This document shows, piece after piece, positions 44,798 to 56,300 of a DNA stretch of 64,000 bases; positions within the stretch are counted from its first letter, which is position 1; the number at the start of each line of letters is the position of its first letter. Below the pieces are notes generated by a model. That model saw nothing but the letters and a program-made list of their open reading frames with translations, was not told the DNA's origin and ran no database searches. The DNA is from Hymenopus coronatus (taxonomy: Eukaryota > Arthropoda > Insecta > Mantodea > Hymenopodidae). The stretch lies in NCBI GenBank assembly GCA_030762935.1, contig CM060895.1:32540501-32604500 (forward strand). Reading direction: 5' to 3'. The translations under genes were made by a program, and so were the position numbers.

Positions 44798-45630
44798 TTA
44801 CTTTCTCTGCACGTACTTTGTACATAGATATAGAGAAGATATTGTAATGCACCCAAAAATTCGATACCGAGATGTCACCGGAAATACATGTTTTAGGACC
44901 CCCTGAATCCAAAAAAAAAGCATTTTTAGAAAAAATGTCCGTGTGTGTGCAGGTGTGGGTGTCTGTGGGCAGCTTAGCTCAAAAACGAAAAGTCCGTTGT
45001 TATTTAAGTTTAGTATCTTCCAAGGATGCGACACTTAACTTTTCAAAAAAGTCCCCCCACTTCCAACTACCCTTTACATGGAAAAAGTTTCAAAAATTTT
45101 GATTTTTTCAAAAATAGATCTAACGATTTTGATTAAAATATTGTAAATTAAAGTTGTTTACATGGCAAATGAAATGTATATCTTGAAATTTCTGGGGATA
45201 GTCTCTAAAGACATGTTTATTCTGAATGAATTTTGCGTAATTTTGTAAACTGGTAAACCGTAAGAGACAGACAAAAACTTACTTAACAAAAAATGTAGAG
45301 CTCGCTAAAACACTTTTTCGTGGAGTTGGCCGTTTTTGAGATTTTCCTTGTTATTGGTTTCTAGTATAAAATACTTACATTTTTCTCATACGGGAATTTG
45401 TCAACTCCTGTGCATACAAACAAAGGAACTTCAATCACATAGCAACCAGATTTTAAAAGATTTGCCTATCGCTTTCCCCCATTGTACTCCCTTAATTTCC
45501 ATGTACTTACGAGTAAGCAAGTAATAAGACTTCTTTCTGCTACTTTTTCTCGGTTAGAATTAAGTAAATAGAAGCATAGACTTTTTAACAATATTAAGAG
45601 CCGAGATGTAGAGAAAGTGAAAACATCAGA
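44798..45630 (-). mobile_element. HCE copy 34 (subfamily A, complete)
   Basis: TTACTTTCTCTGCACGTACT to AGAAAGTGAAAACATCAGA, with the GAATGG part of the 5' hairpin deleted. The complementary frame at 45336-45524 is another version of the recurrent second frame. Confidence 0.85.
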
Positions 45631-45676
45631 TTTTTATCATCGCTATCACGATTACAAAGTTTTTGAATGCATATTA

Positions 45677-46340
45677 ACAATTGAGACAGTACATGTCCTG
45701 TCACGGGACAAAGAGTTATTCAGAAGGGAAAGATAAATCATGGCTAATAATATAAATTATACCAAGAAGGGAAATATAAATGTACATTGAAAATGGGAAG
45801 GGAAGACTGATTTTAAACACGTATAAGTAGCCGAGTTGTCACGAGCTGGTAGCACAGTATACCGTTACGGTAGAGCAATGATCCAAAGGGGGTGAGTGGA
45901 CACTGTCCGAGAGGAGCATAACGGAAAAAGAGAAAATAATGCTCTCGCTGGCCAGGGGACACTTTTTGAGGCACTTGGTGTAGAACATCGGCAGAGCAAA
46001 AATGTGAAATTTGGGTGCGTGATGTAGCCCTTAGTTGTGACCGAAATAATTCATTTTAATACAGACCACAGTACGGACGAGATCACTGTATCAAAATTAA
46101 TAAGTAATAATAGTTGCGGTCAGGTAAAGCATAGTTTCACAGTAGAAAATTTAGGAGGAATGCGTGTGTGTTCGACGGCGGAAAAAGACCGAACTAATTG
46201 AATAAAGCACTTGTGTCGTACCACACCCTGAAAAGGGTTTCCATCCTTAGATAGGGCACTCACATCTCCACACCATTCCTAATAGCTAAAACCTGCACCC
46301 GGGATACGAACCCGTAACCACGTTATTGCCCCCACGGAGG
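45677..46340 (-). repeat. Composite ~650 bp SINE-like element, family S5, copy 1
   Basis: On the minus strand it starts with a tRNA-like head (GGCAATAACGTGGTTACGGG, GGTTCGTATCCCGGG-like B box). A 600 bp body follows with AGTTCGGTCTTTTTCCGCCG, CATTCCTCCTAAATTTTC and CGTTATGCTCCTC, ending near GACAGGACATGTACTGTCTC. An 8 bp target duplication, GCATATTA (45669-45676 and 46341-46348), frames it. The partner copy is at 59607-60262. Confidence 0.8.
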
Positions 46341-46348
46341 GCATATTA

Positions 46349-48465
46349 TAAACCTTTTCAAAGTATACATATAATAACTATTTTACAATTTTGGCATAAC
46401 GATGTCTTGTGTAGAAGAATATTCTCTATATGCTTTCCTATGGCATATAATATATTAAATATATGGTATATATATTCAATGAATTTGCTTTCGAATACTC
46501 TTGAAACCTTTTCTCACATACCATAGTTTTTGTGTCGCATTGCCGCGTAATTAACTATAAGGGAATGTAACCATATGGCGAGGTCAATCAACATTTCTAA
46601 AGAAATGTTCGTTTACTTGCTTCTAACATTTTAATTTCCTTCCTATCTGGCGAGACCTTCCAACATGGAGATATAATTGCTTCCTTATATCCATTGTTAG
46701 CTAATACAAGAATTAACAATGCAGGGCTGAAATAAATCCTTTAACCTGAAACTACGAGTAGGTATTCGAGAATTATAGACAGATGCCTTTGTATTGGTTG
46801 TTTAAAGGAAAATATTTATTTTGTGAGGAATATTTGCCAGTTGAATTAGGAGTGATTCCGTGTTTTATTTGCAGTATTTGTAATTTATATTTTATAAATC
46901 AATTAATTGTAAAACTTCAATCGTATTGCAGCGTTCGTAAAACGGCGGCAAATATTACAGCGCTATGCCAACGTGGCGGTTTTGGTTAGTGACTTTGGAG
47001 GGGGAGAAGGAAAAGGTTGGGTTGCCGGCTAGCTTAGGAAATGGTACGATGATCTCAGGGTTTGCGGGGAGGAACCTGAATGAAACTCTCTCACTTGTTC
47101 CTGAGTGCCCTTTACTGCCCCGCACTTGATATTTCACAAGTCCCCCTGGCCGTCCAAATTCCAAGAATTTGTTGTCAGTGCTGAGCCTCGCCAAAAACCG
47201 TCCACAAATTAAATTAACTGTTTCACCTTTCCCATCACGCTAATCTCCCTCTTAATTCCCTTCCACGTTAATCAGCTTCTTGACATCGCGGACTTGTACA
47301 CTATCGTTACGCTACGAGCTATAGCGCGACCGGGTTCACTACACGGTGTTTGATGTTCAAGTGACGATGCGAACATCGTCTTTTTCGGCCACCAATTTTC
47401 TAGGATGTGCCTAAACTTTTGCTATTTCGGTTACTTTAACCGATTTTATTGGCTGAGAATATATTGCATTTTTATATTTTGTCGTGTTTTCATTGAGTCT
47501 CACAATTTTAGACGCCACATTATGTTCTTACGGCTATTAACATTTTAACATGGCTGATTATACATTCTGTGTTTAGTGGAGGGTGAATTTTCCCTCATTG
47601 TCTGCAGTTCTGAACTTCTAGGCTTTGAAATGCCATTTCTTTTGTTCTGCAATGACTCGTCCTGGCTTTCTTTGCTGGACTCAATTTCGTACTTGGCAAT
47701 TTCATTTCTGATGTCCGTTTCCCTTTTAACAGCTGGCGGTTTAAATAGTTTTGATTCTGTTTTATTCGTGATTGCATTCTATTTATTACTTTATTTATTT
47801 CCTTAAATTCCCCCTGCTATTTGCGTTATATTTCTTTCTTATCTATTTAATTTGTTATATTTCTTTCGTTTCTTTACACATTTTATTATTAATTTATCAC
47901 TTCAGCAAATAAACATAGTCATGTCATTTTCTGCTCTATGGGAGGAGTTTAATCAGAAAACTTTTTCATTGATCTGTAAGATTTATATTTATCAGATGTC
48001 ACCAAAATAAATGTTTTCCAAAAAGAATAATAAAAAGTAAAGGCTCACGTTACATGAGAGTTGACCCACCTCTCGAATTGTCAGTATTCAGCAGAAGCAC
48101 GCATTAACATCTTCGGCTATTCTAATAGCAGACGGAATTGCTGCTGATCAAACTTACCTTTGTAAGCAAAGCATCCAACACTTAGAAGAATTTTACTTAA
48201 GCTCCATTACTTAATCGAAACACAATAACAACACATTATCTGCAAGTGCATCGCAGTTGAATTTGTAATACTTTCCCGTTCGTTTACAACGATTACTGAA
48301 ATGTTGGTTTCCAAAACTGCGAGGTGGGCGGATGTCTGTCATGTTCATGTCCACTTGAATACATAGGGAGGTAAGTATATGGCATATTTTATTCTCATAC
48401 CGCCTATACAAGAACGCCTGAAATGAGGTCATCAAATACACAGGGAGTATTTACCTACTTTTGTG
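46349..48465. other. Unassigned, repeat-poor sequence
   Basis: The longest stretch in the window without an HCE. The GC-richer patch at 46940-47400 contains minus (46955-47194) and, further on, plus (47576-47806) open frames of 76-79 codons, neither with a recognisable domain. No CpG-island-like or promoter motif can be asserted. Confidence 0.45.
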
Positions 48466-48722
48466 AAAGATAGTACATGTATATAGTGAATAGAGAAGGT
48501 ACCAAAATGACTCCAGAAGTCCCAAGCACACATTTTCAGAAAAAAGGTATGTGTGCGTGTGTGTGTGTCAGTCCGTCTAAAAACTTGGCATTTAAATTTG
48601 GTATCTTTCAAGGATGTGCGACACAAATGTTTTCAAGAAAATCCCTACCCTTTACACAGAAATTCGTCGAAAATGTTGATTTTCCAAAAAATTGTTCTAA
48701 CAATTTGGATTAAAGTGTGGTA

Positions 48723-49015
48723 AAAAATGGCATGTTATTTATGGACGCTCTTTAACTGCTGTGGTTCTCAGCGTCCCATTCTATATTGGGTGTGAAAGAC
48801 CGCTTAATTTTGCTCAGAGGCCTCTCTGTCAGGCTTGAGGTTCTTTTACGTGCCGTAAATCTACGACACGGGACCAACGGCTTTACTTCCCTTCCAAAGC
48901 TAGCCATACTAAGGAATTTTACACCCAAAAAAATCCAGCGTCCTCCGCCGGGTGTGAACCCGCGACCTTAGGTGTATGAAAATGGCATGGTAACCATTAC
49001 ACCACGGATGGCGAC
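48723..49015 (-). repeat. tRNA-derived SINE, family S10
   Basis: Minus strand: CGCCATCCGTGGTGTAATGG (A box), ACCATGCCATTTTCATACAC, GGTCGCGGGTTCACACCCGG (B box), GGTCCCGTGTCGTAGATTTA and CGGCACGTAAAAGAACCTCA. Target duplication AAAGTGTGGTA (48712-48722) versus AAAGTATGGTA (49016-49026). Confidence 0.88.
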
Positions 49016-49430
49016 AAAGTATGGTATGTTAGACATATTCATATCACAAATTAAATATATATTTTGAATTTTCATGGAATAGCTTCTGAAGAGCCTGTTT
49101 ACTCTTTTTTAATTTTGCATAATTTTGCATAACGTTTAAACCGTAAGAGATAGATAAACATTTACTTCACAAAAAGTCGTTAAAACAATTTATGTCATGT
49201 ACGTCTTTATTGTAGAGTTGACCATTTTCGGGATATTCAATGTTAAACTAACTTTTCTCAAACGGGACCATGCAAGGCGAACCGAACCTCAATTGCTTCG
49301 CATAGCGATGAGCTTTTTAAAAGATTTGACTATCACCTTAGCCTAAAGGGTTCCCTTATTTCCCTTATACTTACAAGAAAGCAAATAATAAATACTAACT
49401 CTGCTAATGTTTATATCGATTAGTATGATG

Positions 49431-49573
49431 AATTGGATAGGTAGAGTCGGACTGAAAAGTTCAATGCCATAGCCGGGATTTGAACCACGGATCTCCCAGT
49501 ATTTAGCCGGTTGCTCTACCACTGAGCTACCATGAGTATAAGAATTGAATTTTTCAACTGACTCGCATGTTTC
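49431..49573 (-). repeat. tRNA-derived repeat S4, with short inverted end
   Basis: Minus strand: CATGGTAGCTCAGTGGTAGA (A box), CAACCGGCTAAATACTGGGA, CGTGGTTCAAATCCCGGCTA (B box), TGGCATTGAACTTTTCAGTC. The window strand also carries ATTGAATTTTTCAACTGACT after the head (49545-49564), an inverted match to GAGTCGGACTGAAAAGTTC (49447-49465). Confidence 0.72.
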
Positions 49574-49648
49574 CCGGTAAACCACAAGGTGATCTCAAAT
49601 TATTTCGAGATGACAACCCCAATGGCGACTTACAATATTGTCAATACT

Positions 49649-50393
49649 TTAAGGAGACAAGGTAGTCTGAACATACTCAAATGACACCTTAGATGAGTTG
49701 AATTACCTTTACTCTTAAAGTATTCAATTGTTTTTCCAGAAATTTGTACAAATTATTCAATGAATCATGGCAATTATTTCCAGCGGTTGTTTGCATTTAC
49801 AGCTTATGTGGTTAAGTCTATAAAAAGTATTTCATTCTGCAGAAAAGTAATAAAACTTAGTCTTAAAACATGTGAATTGATGTACCTTTTTCTTTGATAT
49901 TACTTGCAATACGTAATCACACTTTTGCATGCTCGTTATTAATATAATCAGCTATTTTCTGAACCTCAATTATTTAGCTATGATACAACTTCAGTAGAAA
50001 AGTGTATTTGCAAATTCAAATAAATAAAAATGTGGAAAATTTACAATGTTGTTACTTTCTTATTATGACCAATATATACTATAACATACCGATTGTGGTT
50101 TAGAAAGTTTCAGCCTTCCAGCTCCCTTAGTTTCTGAGAAAGAGGTGCAAAAGTATCCAAAAATGTTGTTTCGAGAAAACTGATTTTAAAGATACAATTT
50201 TTTTAAAAAATGACATTGCATAACAGCTTTAAAGAAACGCACACTAGCATTTAAACTATATTTAAATTGAGTAAAATCCTCTTGACCTCCCAAAAGTATA
50301 CATTTTCTGAAACTAGAAATAATAAAAGTTTTATTAGTGTCTAAAACAAACAAAAAATATGTCTTACCAATTCAGAGTACATTGTCCCCTTAA
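49649..50393. mobile_element. TTAA-bounded DNA element with ~23 bp inverted termini
   Basis: The left end TTAAGGAGACAAGGTAGTCT(GAA) and the reverse complement of the right end TTAAGGGGACAATGTACTCT(GAA) match at about 20 of 23 positions. Flanking TTAA on both sides would be the target duplication. The 745 bp interior is AT-rich and non-coding, so it is a non-autonomous element. TTAA targets are established for piggyBac and Kolobok; which one applies cannot be decided here. Confidence 0.7.
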
Positions 50394-50446
50394 GTCTCAG
50401 GGTTCAATGTATAGCCAACTATTATGGTCAAATAGTATTGATTTAA

Positions 50447-50722
50447 TTGTTTTTTTTTTTTACACAACCGTGTGTAGGACAGGAGTTGTATAAGTAGAGT
50501 CACACTAAAACATTCAATACCATAGTCGGGATTTGAACAAGGGATCTCCGGTCTCAAGCCGGCTGCACTGACACTGTTGTCATAGTAGCTTAGTGGCAGA
50601 GTAACCGGCTGGAGACATGGTGATACGTTGTTCAAAGCCCGGCCATGGCATTGCATTTTTCAGACTGACTCTACCTATCCAACTCCTTTCCTACACACGG
50701 CTTGTGTGAAAAAACAAAACAA
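50447..50722. repeat. Head-to-head pair of S4 tRNA-derived repeats
   Basis: Minus copy 50447-50575 (T-run tail, ACACAACCGTGTGTAGGACA, GGGATTTGAACAAGGGATCT) followed without spacer by a plus copy 50576-50722 (TAGTAGCTTAGTGGCAGAGT A box, TTCAAAGCCCGGCCATGGCA, CTACACACGGCTTGTGTGAA, A-rich tail). Together they form a palindrome-like structure of about 275 bp. Confidence 0.75.
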
Positions 50723-50804
50723 TAGTATGATAAATAATTTTTGTAAGAAAAATATGTTTGTGTAACAGCTAGAGAAAGTTATATGAATGGGACACATCAA
50801 TTTT

Positions 50805-51995
50805 TACTTTCTCTACACGTACTATGAACATAGTGTATAGAGAAGGTGTTGTAATGCACCCAAAAATTAGATTAAGAGATTTCACCGGACGTTTATGTTT
50901 TGAAACCCTCTGAATGCAATAAAAAGCATTTTTAGAAAAATGTCCGTATGTCTGTGTGTGTGCGTTGTGTATGTATGTGGGCAGCATAGCTAAAAAACGA
51001 AAAGTCCGCTAAAAACCAAACTTGGTATTTAGGTTTGGTATCTTCCAAGGATAAGCGGAAGACCTGGGTTCGATCACCAGTACCGGCGTGGGGATTTTTC
51101 CCCCTCTGGGAGACCTGGCCCGGGGTGCACTCAGCCTCGAAAGGTCCCTGGGAGGCCAATTGAGGAGCTATTTGATGGAAAAGTAGCGGCTGTAGGTCAT
51201 GAGAACCGCATTAACCGGCCGGGAGGGCTCGAGGCGCTGACCACGTATTAACCTCCAATTCTGCACTCCATCCATGACGTCTGTAATGGACCGAGATGGG
51301 GGACGCAGCGGCCGGGCGGTAGGCCACGGTTCCCCGTGAGCTGTCGTGCTATGGAGTTATTATTTCCAAGGATGCCACACGAAGATTTTCAAGAAAATCC
51401 CCCCAACCCCAACTACACTTCACATGGAACTTTTTTCGAAAATTCTGGTTTTCTAAAAAATGGCTGTAACAATTTTGATTAAAATATCGTATATTAAAGA
51501 TATATTCCTGGCAAATAAAATATATATCTTGAATTTTCTGGTAATAGCCTCTGCAGAGAAAATTATTCTGGATGAATTTTATGGAATTTTGCATAACTGC
51601 TAAACCGTAAGAGATGGACAAAAACTTACCACATCGAAAATGTAGAGTACGTTAAAGCACACAATTTACTAATATACATTTTTTTCATGGAGATGATCGT
51701 TTTTGAGATATTCCTTGTTATTGGTTTCAGCTTTGAAAAGCGTATGCTTTTCTCATACAAGAATTTGTTGACTCCCATACAAACAAAGCAACTTCAGTTA
51801 CATAGCAACCAACTTTCGACTATCACTTTCACCTATCACACTTCTTTACTTCGTTTCTACTTACAAGGAGGCAAGTAATAAGACTATTTATGCTAATCTT
51901 TTCATGATTAGTATGAAGTAAATAGAAGCCTAAGCTTTTTAATAATACGTTTTTGCACAGGCGTAGAGAAAGTCATGTGAATGGAACACATCAGA
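50805..51995 (-). mobile_element. HCE copy 36 (subfamily A, complete) split by an S1 SINE
   Basis: TACTTTCTCTACACGTACTA to GTCATGTGAATGGAACACAT. It abuts the 5' end of copy 35 (ACACATCAATTTTTACTTTC), so the two are head-to-tail. The SINE sits at 51053-51363. The complementary frame at 51687-51878 matches the recurrent second frame. Confidence 0.9.
51053..51363 (+). repeat. tRNA-derived SINE, family S1, 5'-truncated
   Basis: Begins AAGCGGAAGACCTGGGTTCG, lacking the A box present at 8831. The remaining body matches that copy closely (GGAGCTATTTGATGGAAAAG, TGACCACGTATTAACCTCC). Target duplication TTCCAAGGAT (51043-51052 and 51364-51373). Confidence 0.92.
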
Positions 51996-52320
51996 TTTTC
52001 TTTATAAAAATCCATAAATGGACAATTTTGACCAAAGTGGCTAAAACAACACTTGTGTGTCTCACTAACAGTAAGGGGAGGTTCACAAGATTCCAGCATA
52101 GTTGTATGGTCCCACATGAGGTCGATGCAAGGACGCCGGGCTCCACTTGCAAGTGATTACTGATGGAGCAGTCACGAGGGCTCGCAGCGCTCCAGGTAGT
52201 CAAGAGCTGAATTAATTTCATCTCAGTGAGTGGCTTATCCTCTAGATGCAGCAATAAACTCAGCACTTCCTTGTCACAGGTAGCTGGCCACCTAAACTTC
52301 TGAGTGCCTCTTGCACATTT
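51996..52320. other. No recognisable feature
   Basis: Moderate GC, single-copy-looking spacer. A 91-codon minus frame (51991-52266) has no recognised motif. Confidence 0.35.
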
Positions 52321-52648
52321 TTACTACTAAACGTACTATGTACATGGTGTATAGAGAAGGTAATCCACCCAAAAATTCGATACCGAGATTTCACTGGAAA
52401 TACATGTTTTAGGTTTCCCTGAATCCAAAAAAAGCATTTTTTGGAAACATGTCCGTGTGTGTGTGTATCTGTGGAAAGCATAACTCAAAAAATAAAAGAC
52501 CGTTAAATACTAAATTTGGTATTTAAGTTTGGTATTTTCCAAGGATGTGAAAACGAAGATTTTCAAAAAATCCCCCCACCCAAAACTACCCTTTACATGA
52601 AACGTTTTTTGAAAAGTATAATTTTCCCAAAAATGGCTCTAAAGCTTT
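52321..52648 (-). mobile_element. HCE copy 37, 3' third
   Basis: TTACTACTAAACGTACTATG, a hairpin with a mutated outer arm, GAGATTTCACTGGAAATACA, ACTACCCTTTACATGAAACG. It stops at AAAAATGGCTCTAAAG, next to an unassigned stretch and an S2 SINE. Confidence 0.83.
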
Positions 52649-52695
52649 CAAACTTGCGACCTGTTTAATGGGCTATATATATAAAACACATATAA

Positions 52696-52946
52696 TTTTT
52701 TTGTTTCATTTGCCCCCTTTAACATCAATGGTCATATCGGGGGCTTTGGCTTGTGAAACTGTAGGTTCAGAACATTAGGTTAATAAACTTGATATTACTA
52801 AACACTCTCACATTCATATTTCCAGACTCTATAGGGGATAGGGAATAATTCTGGTTAAAGAAAACTTCCCCGCCTCAGCCGGGAATCGAACCCGGGACCT
52901 CCGGGTGAGAAGTAATCTCGCTGATTACTCGACCACGAAGGCAGTC
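52696..52946 (-). repeat. tRNA-derived SINE, family S2
   Basis: Minus strand: CTGCCTTCGTGGTCGAGTAA (A box), GGTCCCGGGTTCGATTCCCG (B box), TTATTCCCTATCCCCTATAG, AAAGCCCCCGATATGACCAT, and an A-rich tail. Confidence 0.87.
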
Positions 52947-53488
52947 GCTGTATATTTATACAGTTATATGAACATAACCAACTTTTCATCAAATTTCGTA
53001 CCAGTAGATGCGAATAAAAACATTTGTATCGCCAATTGTTGTAAGGTGAGACGAGAATGGAAAGAAAGAGGGAAACAAACTGGGGGGGAAGGAACATAAG
53101 TGAAATCTAGGAAGGTAACAATAAAAGTAAGAGAAAGAGAGAAAGAACAATCTCTCTCTGTTTATACCTATGCATAACGCGAGCAGAATATAGTAGATTC
53201 TGCCGGTGACGTTATAAAAGTGAAACACTGAAAATAAAACACCTTAACATAACTAACTGGAACTTTTTCTATGAACCTATCGATAGTGTATTTGAGTTAC
53301 ATACAATAGGGTTTCATTGCTAAATCGCTTGAAGTCATACAAAATTTAATTAAAACCCTATTCTCTGTATCCCCTCTTAATGAATATTGTCTTCCTGTTA
53401 GTGTCATGTTCGATACATGAAACCATTTATTCAATCGTTTATTTTAACTTCATCTACACAGGAAAAGTACATTATAGTACAACAAAAA
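52947..53488. other. No recognisable feature
   Basis: Contains a G-run patch (GGGGGGGAAGG at about 53082) and AGAGAAAGAGAGAAAGAAC (about 53132). No gene recognised. Confidence 0.35.
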
Positions 53489-54372
53489 TATGATGTGTTC
53501 CATTCACATAACTTTCTCTACATCTCTGCAACAAATTATTGTTAAAAAGTTTATGCTTCTATTTACTTCATAATAATCGAGAAAAAATTATCAGAAATAG
53601 TCTTATTACTTGCTTCCTTGTAAGTAGAAGCGAAATAAGGGAGTACCATAGGTTAAAGTGATAGTCAAAAGCTGGTTACTAAGTGACTGAAGTTCCTTTG
53701 TTTGTATGGACAGGAACTGACAAATTCCTGTGTGAGAAAATAAAAGTTTCTCAAAGCTGAAACTAAAAACAAGGAATATCTCAAAAACAATCAACTCCAC
53801 GGAAAAATGTATCTGACCTAAATTGTATGTTTCATCGTGATCTACATTTTTTGTGTTTTAAGCTTTTGTCCATCTCTAACGTTTAGCAGCTATGCAAAAT
53901 TCCGTAAAATTCATCCAGAATAAAGTAATTTTCAGGGGCTATTCCCAGAAAATTCAAGATATACATTTTATTTGTCAGGTAAGTATCTTTAATATACGAT
54001 ATCTTAATCTAAATCATTACAGTAATTTTTGAGAAAATCAAAATTTTAGAATTGTTTTCCATATAAATGGTAGTTTGGGGTGGGGGGTTTTTGCTTGCAA
54101 ATCTTCTTGTCGCATCCTTGGAACATACGAAACTTAAACACCAAGTTTGGTATTTTACGGCCTTTTCGTTTTTGAGCTATGCTGCCCACAAAGACACACT
54201 CACACACATACATACACACAGACACACACACGGACATTTTTCTAAAAATACTTCTTTTGTATTCGGCGGGACCCAAAACATGTATTTCCGGTGAAATCTC
54301 GGTATCGAATTTTTGGGTGTAATACGATATATTCTCTATACACCATGTACATAGTACGTGTAGAGAAAGTAA
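53489..54372 (+). mobile_element. HCE copy 38 (subfamily A, complete)
   Basis: TATGATGTGTTCCATTCACA to ACGTGTAGAGAAAGTAA. The hairpin pairs TATACACCATGTAC with a diverged opposite arm, GTACATAGTACGTGTA. The complementary frames at 53606-53800 and 54046-54402 are open. Confidence 0.92.
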
Positions 54373-54759
54373 AAATGCTGACTTTTTGTATACACATGAC
54401 ATTCTCTCCTCATTTTTCTATAAGCAATACTTCACAAAACTTTAGGTTATTTAAATAATAATTTTATGTTCACATATATTGTTTTAATAAAAATATACTA
54501 CTTGATTTATTATTAAACGTATTATATACAAATTTAATTTTCAGTAAATTACTGTAAACATAAATCTGCAATATCAGGTTTGTTTGTACCAACCTCTAAT
54601 TATATTACTCTTTGTACTCTGCAAAAACCTTAGATTTTTCGAAAAATTAATAATTTATTATTAAAAATTGTACAATCATTTCAAAAACATGCATTACCAT
54701 TTACTTTGGTACACTTTTGAGATGCAGTACACAACTTTTGAAGCAAATCAATTAAAAAA
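54373..54759. repeat. AT-rich sequence related to repeat D
   Basis: TACTTTGGTACACTTTTGAG and ATGCAGTACACAACTTTTGA (54700-54740) have a diverged counterpart at 62835-62865 (TTTGATGTACTTTTGAGTTA). GTAAACATAAATCTGCAATA resembles 61580-61600. The repeat boundaries are not resolved. Confidence 0.35.
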
Positions 54760-55548
54760 TCTTGTGTGTTCCATTCACATGTTTTTCTTTACATTTCTGT
54801 AATTAAGTATTGTTTAAAAGCTTATTCTGCTGTCTACTTCATGGCAATCAAGATAAATACTAACAGAAATTTGTTTTATTACTTGCTGCCCGGTAGTTGG
54901 AAGGGAAATAAGGGAATACACTGGGCTAAAGCCATAGTCAAATATTTTAAAACCTGTATGAGAAAACCAACCAAAACCAATAAAAAGAAATATCTCGGAA
55001 ATGGTCAGCTACACATAAAAATTACATAAATTGTGTATTTTTACCAGATTTACGTTTTCATATAGCAAGTTATTGTCTATCCGTTACGGCTTACTATTAT
55101 TAAAAATTCAGGAAAATTCTTTCAGGACAGAGAGGTATTTAGGAGATATTCCTGAAAGTTCAAGATACACACTTTTTGTCATGTAAATATCTTTTGCTTG
55201 TGCTATTTTAAACAAAATCGTTAGAGCTATTTTTAAGCAAAACAAAATTTTCGATTTTTTTTCTACGTAAAGGGTAGTTTGGGTGGGACTGTTTTACTCA
55301 AAATTTTCGTTTAGTATCTTGATAGATACTTAACCTAAATACCAAGTTTGATATTTTACCGACTTTTCATTTTTCAGTTATCGTGTTCACAGACAAATGA
55401 ACGTACACGCACGCGCGCGGTGGACCCTTTTCTAAAAATGCTTTATTTGGTTCTAAGGGACGTGTATTTCCGGGGAAACATCGGATTCGATATTTTTAAG
55501 TGGAGTGCAACACCTTCTCTATGTACGTATATTATGTAGAGAATGTAA
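54760..55548 (+). mobile_element. HCE copy 39 (diverged)
   Basis: TCTTGTGTGTTCCATTCACA to TATGTAGAGAATGTAA. The CA tract is replaced by ACACGCACGCGCGCGG and the hairpin is short (CTCTATGTACGTATATTATG). Confidence 0.83.
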
Positions 55549-55640
55549 AAATGCATTGTGTGAAGCATTTTGAGTAGGGCATAAGGTTGCAAAAAGTTTA
55601 CTAGATAACAAGGTTGAAATTCCATTCTCTTTGCAAGATC

Positions 55641-55644
<4 letters not shown>

Positions 55645-55724
<80 letters not shown>
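55645..55724. repeat. (GA)n microsatellite
   Basis: About 80 bp of nearly pure GA with one AAAG interruption at 55680. It adjoins the truncated start of the next HCE. Confidence 0.97.
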
Positions 55725-55727
<3 letters not shown>

Positions 55728-55737
55728 AAGCAGAAAA

Positions 55738-56150
55738 GACTTTCCATTTGAGAAACTTATAAGAATTAGAGAACTGAAACGAATATCAAGGAATATCTCG
55801 GGAATGATTAACTCAACAAATAAATGTATGTGACCTATATGGTGTTTTAATGAAATATACTTTTTCTGTAGTAAATTTTAGTCCATCTATTGTGGTTTGC
55901 GAGCTATGCAAAATTCCAAAATGAAGAGGGCTTTAGGTAGTATTTACAGAAAATTCAAGATATATATTTGATTTTTCATGAGAATTTCTTAAATGTATAT
56001 GGTACTTTAATCAAAATTGTTAGAGCAGTTTTTCACCAAACAAAATTTTCGAAATTTGTACCATGTAAATCATAGTTTGAGGTGAGCGGTTATCTTGAAA
56101 ATCTACATGCGTAAACTTAAAGATGAAGTTTGATGCATTTTTATATTTTA
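55738..56150 (+). mobile_element. HCE copy 40, middle part
   Basis: Starts TTTCCATTTGAGAAACTTAT just after the GA run and continues through CAAGGAATATCTCGGGAATG, GAGCTATGCAAAATTCC, AAAATTCAAGATATATATTT and TACCATGTAAATCATAGTTT. Both termini are absent. Confidence 0.72.
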
Positions 56151-56300
56151 TAATATATCGTAAATTTAATTCAATAAAATACTCTGAAATAATCTTCACT
56201 ATTCGACATCAAGGCATCATCAACATTCATATGTTTATATCCAACTTTGATTTGACATATTTTACTATTTCATTCATTACTTAATAAAATAGTAATGATA

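Larger units (their letters stand above)
49430..50722. mobile_element. 1.29 kb composite insertion with S4 repeats at both ends
   Basis: Flanked by TAGTATGAT (49421-49429 and 50723-50731). The left end reads TTGGATAGGTAGAGTCGGAC and the right end GACTGACTCTACCTATCCAA, i.e. inverted copies of the S4 3' region. Inside are an S4 copy, a TTAA-bounded element and a head-to-head S4 pair. It is either one mobile unit or a stepwise pile-up. Confidence 0.6.
48466..50800 (-). mobile_element. HCE copy 35 (old), split by a SINE and by a 1.3 kb insertion
   Basis: Pieces: 48466-48722, 49027-49420 and 50732-50800, on the window strand hairpin end first. The S10 SINE interrupts the first gap. The second gap (49430-50722) is bounded by the 9 bp repeat TAGTATGAT. 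The pieces read on in the expected element order and end GTTATATGAATGGGACACAT. Confidence 0.75.

Noticed and set aside
46400..46470. Promoter-like TATA-rich sequence
   Set aside because: TATA strings are everywhere in this AT-rich DNA, and no gene follows.
47576..47806. Hydrophobic 76-codon frame as a small membrane protein
   Set aside because: No known family, no supporting context, and length expected by chance in AT-rich DNA.
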